NCBI GenBank assembly: GCA_937988705.1
Contig: CALKIA010000333.1
Coordinates: forward strand, 1-14,973
DNA length: 14,973 nt
Reading direction: 5' to 3'
Origin: an uncultured Chloroflexota bacterium
GTDB taxonomy: Bacteria; Chloroflexota; Anaerolineae; Aggregatilineales; Phototrophicaceae
Every line of letters begins with the position of its first letter. Position 1 is the stretch's first letter. Below are positions 5,911 through 12,748 of this stretch, piece by piece. The position numbers were made by a program, and so were the translations under genes. Under the pieces are notes generated by a model. That model was not told where the DNA came from. It did no database searches and worked only from the letters and a program-made list of their open reading frames with translations.

Positions 5911-7365
5911 TTAATCAGCGCTCGTTCCACCCCATTTGAAGGTGACGAGCGCCCCGGCGGGGAGCTCATACTCGAACTGCTGACCCTGCCATGTGACCGT
6001 AATTGGAGCGTCGATGACTGAATGCGCGATGAGCACCAGACTGCCATCGGGGTTCACGAACGCGACGTTTTCCGCCACGCCCATTCGAAATTCGGTCGAA
6101 TCAATGCGGTACGCGCCGGGGTCAACAAAACGGCTGACGTGACCGAGGACATAATATTCTTCGTTGTAGGTGACAGCTCCACTCACCTGATTGATCGTGA
6201 CGACGCCGCGACAGTCGCCACAACCACCATTTTGCGGGCCAGCTTCTTGATCCAGCACGAGATTCCACAAGATGACACTGTTGCCCCAGTTGCGGAAGTT
6301 GCCGATCACGAGGTTGCGGATGTTCCAGCTCAGGTTATCGCCGAAGTTCGCTGCCCAGTCGCCGCCCGAACATTCGGTGAACCAGATACCTTTGTCGGAG
6401 TGTGCCTCGTGCACGCGCGACTGCGCGGACACGCTGCCCCCATAGCAGTGGAAGGCGATGCCATCGACATAGGCCGCCGCGGCCGGGTCTTCGAGAACAG
6501 TGAGCGGATAGTCGGCTAAGTCCCAGTTGTGATCGAAGATGAGCAGGCGTGTGTCGAGATCAGCCGCGGCGAGTGCGGGACCGAGATAATCGCGCACGAA
6601 CGTCTGCTGCGCTTCGGCAGTCATGCCCATTGTCGGATAGCCGGGGTTCATGTGCAGCGGTTCGTTTTGCGGCGTCAGGGTGTCAATGTTGAGACCATGC
6701 GCGTCGTAGGCTTGAATCCAGCGCACCAGATAATCAGCGAAGGCTGGATAGTAGTCGGGCAGCAGCGATCCGCCATGGAGTGCGCCGTTATTTTTCATCC
6801 ACGCGGGCGCGCTCCACGGCGACCCCATGAACCGGAGCTGCGAATTGAGCGCCTGCGCCTGTAACAGCGCCGGGATGATGTAGGCTTCGTCATAGTTGAT
6901 TGAGAACTGGTCGAGTGCAGGGTCTGTTTCCCCGGCCGGGAGGTCATTGTAGGTCTGGTCGTGCAGCGAGAAGTCCGACGCACCGATAGGGATGCGTACA
7001 TAGCTGAGGCCGATGCCGTCCCCCTCCCGGGTGAATAGATCATGCATAACCTGTTCGCGCTGGCGGCTGCTCATCACATGCATGATGTTCCAAGCCGACG
7101 AATCCGTCAGCGCCGCACCGAAACCCTCCATTTGTTGGTAGCGTACATCGCTGTCAAGAACGATCACGCGCGAACCCTCGGCGGGGATGTCAGTGGGTGC
7201 GAGCAGCAGATCAGGTTGCGGTTGAAGCAGTTGGGTACGGTCAGGGAGGGTCAGCCAGATGCTGACGGCAGTCGTTTCCGGATGGGTATTCTGCATGAGC
7301 GACCTGTTGGGGTTAGCAAAACACAGGCAGAGCAAACTGGCAGTCAGCGTGAAGAATCGGCGCAT
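5911..7365 (-). CDS. Secreted glycoside hydrolase family 30 enzyme
   Basis: Retaining (beta/alpha)8 glycosidase with a side beta-sandwich; GH30 members act on glucosylceramide, beta-1,6-glucan, xylan or related beta-linked substrates. From the ATG at 7365 the product is 484 residues. An N-terminal export signal is likely (RRFFTLTASLLCLCFA), though the cleavage site is not obvious. The entry motif QQMEGFGAALTDSSAWN is at about 77-93. SPWSAPAWMKNNG lies at 182-194. The acid/base is E235 in TPQNEPLH, and the nucleophile E331 in GIWFTECSGG. The C-terminal part (VAFVNPDGSLVLIAHS and a final beta-rich tail) is the usual side domain. A TTG at 7392 would add nine residues without improving signal or ribosome site. 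The motifs resemble the glucanase/glucosylceramidase branch more than the xylanases, but the subfamily is not certain. It is first in a probable operon with the carbohydrate-binding protein. Confidence 0.93.
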   Translation of the reverse strand: MRRFFTLTASLLCLCFANPNRSLMQNTHPETTAVSIWLTLPDRTQLLQPQPDLLLAPTDIPAEGSRVIVLDSDVRYQQMEGFGAALTDSSAWNIMHVMSSRQREQVMHDLFTREGDGIGLSYVRIPIGASDFSLHDQTYNDLPAGETDPALDQFSINYDEAYIIPALLQAQALNSQLRFMGSPWSAPAWMKNNGALHGGSLLPDYYPAFADYLVRWIQAYDAHGLNIDTLTPQNEPLHMNPGYPTMGMTAEAQQTFVRDYLGPALAAADLDTRLLIFDHNWDLADYPLTVLEDPAAAAYVDGIAFHCYGGSVSAQSRVHEAHSDKGIWFTECSGGDWAANFGDNLSWNIRNLVIGNFRNWGNSVILWNLVLDQEAGPQNGGCGDCRGVVTINQVSGAVTYNEEYYVLGHVSRFVDPGAYRIDSTEFRMGVAENVAFVNPDGSLVLIAHSVIDAPITVTWQGQQFEYELPAGALVTFKWGGTSAD

Positions 7366-7431
7366 AGGAGCACTATTTCGAGTTGCTTTCAAGTTTCAAT
7401 CAATACTTATTTTTAGTCTCGTTTAAACTTC

Positions 7432-7461
7432 ACTGTACGCTACAAACGGGGATTCTGTCAA
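7432..7461 (-). promoter_or_regulatory. Sigma-70-type promoter for the GH30 operon
   Basis: On the minus strand TTGACA (7461-7456) is a perfect -35 box, followed by an 18-base spacer and TACAGT (7437-7432) as the -10 box. The predicted start near 7425 gives a leader of about 60 bases to the ATG at 7365. It starts only 8 bases past the hairpin that closes the upstream hydrolase gene, so GH30 appears to have its own transcription unit. Confidence 0.55.
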
Positions 7462-7468
7462 GTGGTCT

Positions 7469-7496
7469 GTGGGGCGGACTGGGCAGTTCGCCCCAC
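7469..7496. repeat. 28-bp hairpin 3' of the alpha/beta hydrolase, probable transcript end
   Basis: GTGGGGCG (7469-7476) pairs with CGCCCCAC (7489-7496), continued inward by a G-T pair and ACTG/CAGT. It sits 16 bases past the hydrolase stop at 7513 and just upstream of the GH30 promoter. A TTTT follows on the plus strand, not on the minus strand where the hydrolase is read, so a classical terminator for that gene is not complete. It has the same GGGGC/GCCCC character as the other palindromes. Confidence 0.65.
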
Positions 7497-7512
7497 TTTT
7501 GGCTTAGGCAGC

Positions 7513-8367
7513 TTACAGCGAGTTGTACCACTGAAGAATGGCGTCGCCGTAGTGCGCGGTGGCTTCGAGTGCCAGCCAGTGACTGTTCTCGGTGAAATGC
7601 TTGACCTGGGCTTTGCCCCAGCGATCACCGAAGGCGGGGGCAATGAACGGGTCTTGGTCGCCCCACAGCACGAGGGCGGGCTTGGTTTCCAGCAGCGCGA
7701 CCAATTTATCATCCCACCCGACGAAATCTGGCGCATTCCGTTCGCGGTAGTAGCGCAAAATCGCCTTGCGGACGCGTGGTGAGCCGAAGCCTGACGCATA
7801 TGACGCCTCAACATACCGTTCGGGCAGGGCAGGCGCGAACTGCTTGAGTGATCGGCTCAACATAGCTTTGGGCGCCGCGATGAGTAGTTCGCCGAGCAGA
7901 GGCACGCGATACAGCTTGGCGAACGAGTGCCAATCATAGTCGCGGAAGAAGTTGGTATTCGAGATGACCATGCCGCGTACCAACTCCGGGTATTTGACCG
8001 CGAAGGCCGATCCATAGTGACCGCCGAAGTCAGTTACCACCAGCGTGACCGGTTCGGTGATGTGCAACGCGCTGAGCAGCGCGCGGATGAAATCGGCTTC
8101 GTTCTCTAATGTGAGTGGGAAATTGGCGGGCAGCGTCGAACTGCCGAAACCGGGCAAGTCTGGCGCGATGAACCGCGCGTTCAAGCTGCGACTCAGGTGT
8201 TCGATTAACGGCAGCCACATAGTATGGTTGTCCGGAGAACCATGTAGGAACAGCAACGGCGCGCCATGACTGGTTTCGTAAACCGTGATCTGTGCACCCT
8301 TGATCATGAGATCGTGTTTGGTCGCCCCACCTGCAGGCGCAGCACTATTGACGATTGGTGGTTGCAT
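7513..8367 (-). CDS. Alpha/beta hydrolase, epoxide hydrolase/haloalkane dehalogenase type
   Basis: Cytoplasmic alpha/beta-fold hydrolase of 284 residues, normal for the group. The oxyanion-hole motif is HGSPDN at 42-47. The nucleophile elbow reads VVTDFGGHYG, so the nucleophile is an aspartate (D113) instead of serine, as in epoxide hydrolases and haloalkane dehalogenases. The catalytic acid is probably D239 in WGDQDPF and the base H263 in ENSHW. Residue 114 is Phe where dehalogenases have Trp, and a cap-domain RYYRERN (205-211) resembles the epoxide hydrolase tyrosine site, so epoxide hydrolase is the better guess. The ATG at 8367 has GGAGG 9 bases upstream; an ATG at 8376 touches that ribosome site and longer starts run into the opposite gene. 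Divergent from a TetR gene with a palindrome between, so it is probably repressed by it. Confidence 0.88.
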   Translation of the reverse strand: MQPPIVNSAAPAGGATKHDLMIKGAQITVYETSHGAPLLFLHGSPDNHTMWLPLIEHLSRSLNARFIAPDLPGFGSSTLPANFPLTLENEADFIRALLSALHITEPVTLVVTDFGGHYGSAFAVKYPELVRGMVISNTNFFRDYDWHSFAKLYRVPLLGELLIAAPKAMLSRSLKQFAPALPERYVEASYASGFGSPRVRKAILRYYRERNAPDFVGWDDKLVALLETKPALVLWGDQDPFIAPAFGDRWGKAQVKHFTENSHWLALEATAHYGDAILQWYNSL

Positions 8368-8386
8368 GAGGTTCATCCTCCCATTA

Positions 8387-8416
8387 AAATACGAATGTGA
8401 ATTCGGATTTGTATTT
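8387..8416. promoter_or_regulatory. Candidate TetR operator between hydrolase and regulator genes
   Basis: A 30-bp interrupted palindrome centred between 8401 and 8402 on GAATTC, with 12 of 15 base pairs matching (outer arms AAATAC and GTATTT, inner AAT and ATT). It lies 20 bases upstream of the hydrolase start and 42 bases upstream of the TetR start, exactly where a local repressor controlling both genes would bind. No confident -35/-10 pair was found on either strand here. Confidence 0.6.
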
Positions 8417-8457
8417 GCAATTGTAAGATAGAATGGCGGGATGTCAATGGGGGGACT

Positions 8458-9075
8458 ATGCACAGCGACTCACTGCGAGCCAAGCCAAAGCAAAAACGTG
8501 GACAAATGCGGGTGGATGCGATTTTGAACGCCGCCTCTGAACGCTTCGCCGAAGTCGGCTACGAGAGTGCCACCATCATCGAAATCGCGACGCGCGCCGA
8601 TACCTCGGTCGGTTCGCTGTATCAGTTTTTTGCCAATAAAGAGGCGATTCTCAAGTCGTTAGTCGAACGGTACGTCGAGCGGGCCAGCGTGGTCTTCGCC
8701 GGGATGGATGTAGAAGCATTTCCCGATATGACGCTTGAGCAGAGCATCAAGGCGATTCTGGTGCCACTCAAGGAGTTCATCCGCGACAACCGCGATTTTC
8801 AGGTGATCTTTTCTAGCCCGACGGGGTCAACGTATGTCGACGAGACGATTCGCAGCATGGACGAGGCGTTTCTCGCGCGTACCGGGGTGTCGCTCTCCCG
8901 TGCGCGCCCCAACCTCAAGCCGGAAGATTTGCGGAAGTACAGCCTCGTGTGCATGGTCATCATGAAGGGCCTGCTTGGTTTAGCGCATCATTCAAACGAT
9001 CTCACGCTCGATGAGGTCTTCGAGGAACTGGAAGCCGTGTATTTACGCTACCTGACGCCACTCGTGGGCGAATAA
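8458..9075 (+). CDS. TetR/AcrR family transcriptional regulator
   Basis: Ligand-responsive DNA-binding repressor of 205 residues, typical length. The N-terminal helix-turn-helix spans about 18-64: ILNAASERFAEVGYESATI, then EIATRADTSVGSLYQFFANK, the hallmark recognition-helix region ending in YQFF and KEAIL. The C-terminal part (70-205) is helical and variable, as expected for the ligand pocket and dimer interface, so the inducer cannot be read. The ATG at 8458 follows a run of six G with short spacing, a weak ribosome site. It is divergent from the alpha/beta hydrolase and shares a candidate operator with it. Its 3' end lies 6 bases from the convergent LysR gene. Confidence 0.93.
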   Translation: MHSDSLRAKPKQKRGQMRVDAILNAASERFAEVGYESATIIEIATRADTSVGSLYQFFANKEAILKSLVERYVERASVVFAGMDVEAFPDMTLEQSIKAILVPLKEFIRDNRDFQVIFSSPTGSTYVDETIRSMDEAFLARTGVSLSRARPNLKPEDLRKYSLVCMVIMKGLLGLAHHSNDLTLDEVFEELEAVYLRYLTPLVGE

Positions 9076-9081
9076 TCCGCC

Positions 9082-10008
9082 TTAACGGCGAATGCCGTCG
9101 GCTGTGTGCACAGTGGGGTAATCAGTGGACAGATAGTCGATGAAGGCGCGTACGACAGGGGAAAAGCGCACATCGCGATCCCATACGAGCTTGATCTCGC
9201 GCACGAACGGCTGACCATCAACGGGTACAGCGCGCAGCACGTTCTGTTCGACTTCAGTCTGGATGACGTACGCGGGGAGCACAGCAACGCATGTCCCCGC
9301 AGACACCGCCCGTTTGATCGATTCGATGTTGTCGAATTCTGCGCCGATCATGGGGTCGATGCCGAGCCGCTTCAGCGTGCGCTCTAGCCAGATGCGTGAC
9401 TGGCTGTTCTGCTGGCGCGTGATGAAGGATTGCGTACCCAAGTCGGCTGCATCGACCTGTGGCGCATGCCAATACGGATGTTTGCTGCCAACGACGATCT
9501 TCTGCTCGACTTGCGCCATAATCACGTGCCCCAGGCGGGGTGGGGTAAGGTCGTCGAGCTCACCTTCAATGATGCCGAGATCGATGCGGTGGGCGAGGAC
9601 ATCGCCGACGACCTGCGCGGTGATGCCGGTGTTGAGGGCCACAGTCAAATGGGAGTAGCGCGCGCGAAAACCCTGCACCCATAACGGTGCGAGATACACA
9701 CCGATGCCGGGCGTCGCGCCAAGACTGATTTTGCCCGAGGCTAACTGCTGGACGTTGGTCAAGGCGTTTTCGGCCTGGGCGATCAAGTCGAAGATCTGGC
9801 GAGTATAGTCGGTCAACACTTCGCCGCTCGGCGTCAAGCGCACACCGCGCCATTCGCGCTCAAAGAGCGGCTGACCTAAGCTCGCTTCCAACTCTTTGAT
9901 CTGCTGGCTGACGGCGGACTGTGTGATATACAGCCGTTCGGCCGCCGCGCTGAAGCTCCCTTCCTGAGCAACGACGTAGAACACCCGGAGTTTGTGCAGA
10001 TCGAGCAT
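9082..10008 (-). CDS. LysR family transcriptional regulator
   Basis: 308-residue regulator of normal family length. The winged helix-turn-helix is at 1-60: LHKLRVFYVVAQEGSFSAAA, then ERLYITQSAVSQQIKELEAS and LGQPLFERE. The linker helix follows to about 88, and the effector-binding domain starts at KISLGATPGIGVYLAP (about 90). The effector domain reads like those of the CysB/CbbR-type members, but the ligand is unknown. The ATG at 10008 has GAGGA 5 bases upstream; an upstream TTG at 10020 overlaps this site and is rejected. A TNA-N7-TNA box lies 16 bases upstream of the start, so autoregulation is likely. It is divergent from the U32 gene (183-base gap) and convergent with TetR. No obvious metabolic target sits beside it. 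Confidence 0.93.
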   Translation of the reverse strand: MLDLHKLRVFYVVAQEGSFSAAAERLYITQSAVSQQIKELEASLGQPLFEREWRGVRLTPSGEVLTDYTRQIFDLIAQAENALTNVQQLASGKISLGATPGIGVYLAPLWVQGFRARYSHLTVALNTGITAQVVGDVLAHRIDLGIIEGELDDLTPPRLGHVIMAQVEQKIVVGSKHPYWHAPQVDAADLGTQSFITRQQNSQSRIWLERTLKRLGIDPMIGAEFDNIESIKRAVSAGTCVAVLPAYVIQTEVEQNVLRAVPVDGQPFVREIKLVWDRDVRFSPVVRAFIDYLSTDYPTVHTADGIRR

Positions 10009-10024
10009 GGCAGTCCTCAAAGCT

Positions 10025-10039
10025 ATAAGCGCAGCTTAT
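10025..10039. promoter_or_regulatory. LysR-type operator box
   Basis: ATAAGC-GCA-GCTTAT is a perfect 6-bp inverted repeat around three bases. It contains T-N11-A (T10026, A10038) and TNA-N7-TNA, the recognised consensus for LysR-type regulators. It overlaps the predicted transcription start of the LysR gene (about 10037), which suggests repression of its own gene. Confidence 0.6.
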
Positions 10040-10043
10040 CCCT

Positions 10044-10073
10044 ATTGTAGAATGAGAGGGGGGCAGAAATCAA
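10044..10073 (-). promoter_or_regulatory. Probable promoter of the LysR gene
   Basis: On the minus strand, TTGATT (10073-10068), an 18-base spacer and TACAAT (10049-10044). The predicted start, near 10037, falls inside the LysR-type box. Confidence 0.5.
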
Positions 10074-10191
10074 ACTTCCCTCAATGCCCCGGCTCGTTTG
10101 AGACTTTGCTAGAGATCCCCCCACTTTTGTGCGATAATGCGCCACTAATGACTGTCACCCCAAATGTTAGAAATGCGAAGCTTGCAGGCGT

Positions 10192-12696
10192 ATGCGAATC
10201 AAACCTGAAATCATGAGTCCGGTTGGCTACTATCCGCAGCTCTATGCGGCGATCGAGGCGGGTGCGGACGCCGTCTACTTCGGACTCAAGCACTTTACCG
10301 CCCGCGCAAAAGTCGGCTTTACGCTGGATGAACTGCCCGACGTAATGCGCACGCTGCATCAGCGCGGCGTCAAAGGCTATGTGACGTTCAACACGCTGGT
10401 GTTTGACTATGAACTGCGCGACGCGGTTGAGGCGCTGGAGCAGATTGCAGCGGCAGGCACGGACGCGGTCATCGTGCAGGATGTGGGCATCGCCCAGTTG
10501 ACGCACCAGATTGCGCCGCATCTCAACGTGCATGGCAGCACACAGATGAGCATTACCAGTGCGGAAGGCGTGGCGCTGGCGCAGCGCTTCGGCGTGAATC
10601 GGGTGGTGCTGGCGCGTGAACTCTCGCTCAAAGATATTCGCGCCATCCGCGAACAGAGCGAGCTCGAACTGGAAATCTTTGTGCATGGAGCGCTGTGCGT
10701 CTCGTATTCTGGCCAATGCTTCTCGTCGGAGGCCTGGGGCGGACGCAGCGCCAATCGCGGTCAATGTGCGCAGGCCTGCCGCCTGCCGTACGAACTGATT
10801 GTTGATGACAAGCTAACTCCGCTCGGTGACGCGCGCTATTTGCTCTCGCCCGGTGACCTGTACGCCCTGCATCAGATTCCTGAAATCGTCGAGATCGGTA
10901 TTTCTACACTCAAGATCGAAGGGCGCTACAAGGACGAAAATTACGTTGCACTGACGACCAATGCCTATCGCCGGGCAGTGGATGCGGCGTGGGAGAATCT
11001 GCCACCGCCGATTACTACGCAGGACGAAATTGCGCTCGAACAGGTGTATTCGCGCGGATTAGGCGCGTACTTCATCAGCGGCACGAATCATCAGGCCGTC
11101 GTTAACGGGCGTTCACCGCGCCATCGCGGGGTATTGTGCGGACGCGTCCAGCAGGTGCAGCAGGAACGGGTGCTGATCGAGCCGACCGGGATTCAGGCCG
11201 ACGCGCCGCTCAAAGCAGGGGATGGCATCGTCTTCGATGCGGCTGACTGGCGCAGCCCGCAGGAAACCGAGGAAGGCGGGCGACTTTATGCGGTCCAGCC
11301 GGTCGGTGACCTGCTAGAACTGGAGTTCCGCAATGGCACGGTCAATTTCACGCGCATTCAGGTTGGTGACTGGGTGTGGCGTTCGCACGATGTAAACGTT
11401 GACAAGGCAGCGAAAGCCTTCACCCAACCGAGCGCCCCGGTCAGCAAGCAGGCGGTCAACGTGCAGGTGATTGCCCATGAAGGCAATCTCCTAGAACTGA
11501 CGTGGACGCTGGCGGAACACCCGCAGATCACCGTCAGGGTGCAGTCGAGCGACCCTTTGGGGCAGGCCAACAACCGCAGCGTCACCGCAGAGTATCTCCA
11601 CCAGCAGTTGAGTCGGCTGGGAACGACCGCGTACCGGCTGGAAATGCTCACCGCTGACGTGGTGGGCAACCCGTTCATTCCCAGTTCGCTGCTCAATCAT
11701 CTGCGGCAGAGTGCCGTCGAGCAGTTGAGCGGACTGCAAGCAGAGCATGACAGCGGCCTGATCCACCCACCCATCGAAGTACTGGATCATGCTCTCGATA
11801 GTGTGGCGCGACAGGAGACGATTGCCGGAACACCGCAGCTGCATTTGTTGGTGCGCACGGCGGACCAGCTTGAAGCCGCGATCAGTGTCCGCCCTACCAG
11901 CATCACGCTTGACTACCTCGAACTGTACGGCTTGCGGCCATCAGTCGATCGCATCAAGGAGGCGGGCATCACGGCGCGCGTCGCCAGCCCGCGCGTGCTC
12001 AAGCCGCAGGAACAGCGCATTGTCAATTTCCTGCTGCGGCTCGATTGTCAGCTCGTCGTGCGTTCGGGCGGCTTGCTCGAAGCCCTGCAAGGGCGGCATC
12101 AGCACCCATTGATCGGCGATTTTAGCCTCAACGTCGCCAATCAACTGACCGCTGACACTTATTTCAAACTGGGTGTGGACATGATCACGCCGACACATGA
12201 CTTGAATGCCGACCAGATTTGCACGCTGGCGCGCATGATTGGCGGCAGCCGCTTTGAGGTGATCGCCTATCAGCATCTGCCCGTTTTCCACACGGAACAC
12301 TGTGTGTTTTGCCGTTTCCTCTCCAAGGGGACGAGCTATCAAGATTGCGGGCATCCCTGCGAACAGCACAAGGTCGCGCTGCGCGATGCCCAGGGACGTC
12401 TGCATCCAGTTATGGCCGATGTGGGCTGCCGCAATACCGTGTTCGGCGCAGAGGCGCAGGTCGCTAGTCGCCACCTCGATCAACTCCGGTCCAGCGGCAT
12501 TGAGCATTACCGACTCGAATTCGTGCACGAGTCCGCCGACGATGTGCGCAAAGTCGCCGTCGCGTTTGGTGAGTACTTCGCGGATCGACTGAGTGCTAGC
12601 GATCTGGATCGGCGGCTGGAGCAGGTCGCGCCGCAGGGCACGACTGAAGGTTCGCTGTTTGTTCCGGATAACTACGGGTACATCCCACTGCTGTAG
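10192..12696 (+). CDS. U32 family protein, RlhA/TrhP-like RNA hydroxylation type
   Basis: The family is annotated as peptidase U32, but characterised bacterial members (RlhA, TrhP) are needed for hydroxylation of cytidine in 23S rRNA or uridine in tRNA. The N-terminal barrel start PEIMSPVGYYPQLYAAIEAG (5-24) with ADAVYFG is typical. The signature is FVHGALCVSYSGQC (163-176) and RSANRGQCAQACRLPYEL (185-202), giving C169, C176, C192 and C196, then STLKIEGRYK (238-247). The middle (about 310-520) matches the position of the extra domain found in RlhA. At 834 residues it is longer than the roughly 650 of E. coli RlhA. A second cysteine cluster (C704, C707, C719, C723) lies near the C-terminus, perhaps a second metal or cluster site. 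The ATG at 10192 gives the standard family N-terminus with only a weak ribosome site; GATAAT at 10133-10138 may be its -10 box. Confidence 0.88.
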   Translation: MRIKPEIMSPVGYYPQLYAAIEAGADAVYFGLKHFTARAKVGFTLDELPDVMRTLHQRGVKGYVTFNTLVFDYELRDAVEALEQIAAAGTDAVIVQDVGIAQLTHQIAPHLNVHGSTQMSITSAEGVALAQRFGVNRVVLARELSLKDIRAIREQSELELEIFVHGALCVSYSGQCFSSEAWGGRSANRGQCAQACRLPYELIVDDKLTPLGDARYLLSPGDLYALHQIPEIVEIGISTLKIEGRYKDENYVALTTNAYRRAVDAAWENLPPPITTQDEIALEQVYSRGLGAYFISGTNHQAVVNGRSPRHRGVLCGRVQQVQQERVLIEPTGIQADAPLKAGDGIVFDAADWRSPQETEEGGRLYAVQPVGDLLELEFRNGTVNFTRIQVGDWVWRSHDVNVDKAAKAFTQPSAPVSKQAVNVQVIAHEGNLLELTWTLAEHPQITVRVQSSDPLGQANNRSVTAEYLHQQLSRLGTTAYRLEMLTADVVGNPFIPSSLLNHLRQSAVEQLSGLQAEHDSGLIHPPIEVLDHALDSVARQETIAGTPQLHLLVRTADQLEAAISVRPTSITLDYLELYGLRPSVDRIKEAGITARVASPRVLKPQEQRIVNFLLRLDCQLVVRSGGLLEALQGRHQHPLIGDFSLNVANQLTADTYFKLGVDMITPTHDLNADQICTLARMIGGSRFEVIAYQHLPVFHTEHCVFCRFLSKGTSYQDCGHPCEQHKVALRDAQGRLHPVMADVGCRNTVFGAEAQVASRHLDQLRSSGIEHYRLEFVHESADDVRKVAVAFGEYFADRLSASDLDRRLEQVAPQGTTEGSLFVPDNYGYIPLL

Positions 12697-12715
12697 AAGC
12701 TGGGCAATTCTCCGA

Positions 12716-12737
12716 GGGGCGCACGGCTGTGCGCCCC
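12716..12737. terminator. GC-rich hairpin between convergent U32 and secreted-protein genes
   Basis: GGGGCGCAC (12716-12724), loop GGCT, GTGCGCCCC (12729-12737): a perfect 9-bp stem. It lies 19 bases after the U32 stop and 11 bases from the stop of the opposite gene, so it may serve as a two-way transcript end. There is no T-run on either side, so it is either a non-classical terminator or another member of the dispersed palindrome family. Confidence 0.5.
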
Positions 12738-12748
12738 GCCAGACCGCC

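Noticed and set aside
4483..6021. 512-codon open frame on the plus strand opposite the carbohydrate-binding protein gene
   Set aside because: The minus-strand frame has a signal peptide, clear repeated modules and a ribosome site. The plus frame is rich in Arg, His and Val, has no recognisable domain, and mirrors the repeats of the real gene.
8376..8463. Longer start for the alpha/beta hydrolase, running back to 8463 or 8376
   Set aside because: The longer form would overlap the TetR start and cover the palindromic operator; the ATG at 8376 abuts its own GGAGG. The ATG at 8367 has correct spacing.
9085..9098. Small hairpin ACGGC-GAAT-GCCGT as terminator between TetR and LysR
   Set aside because: It is only 5 bp, lies within the LysR coding end and has no T-run.
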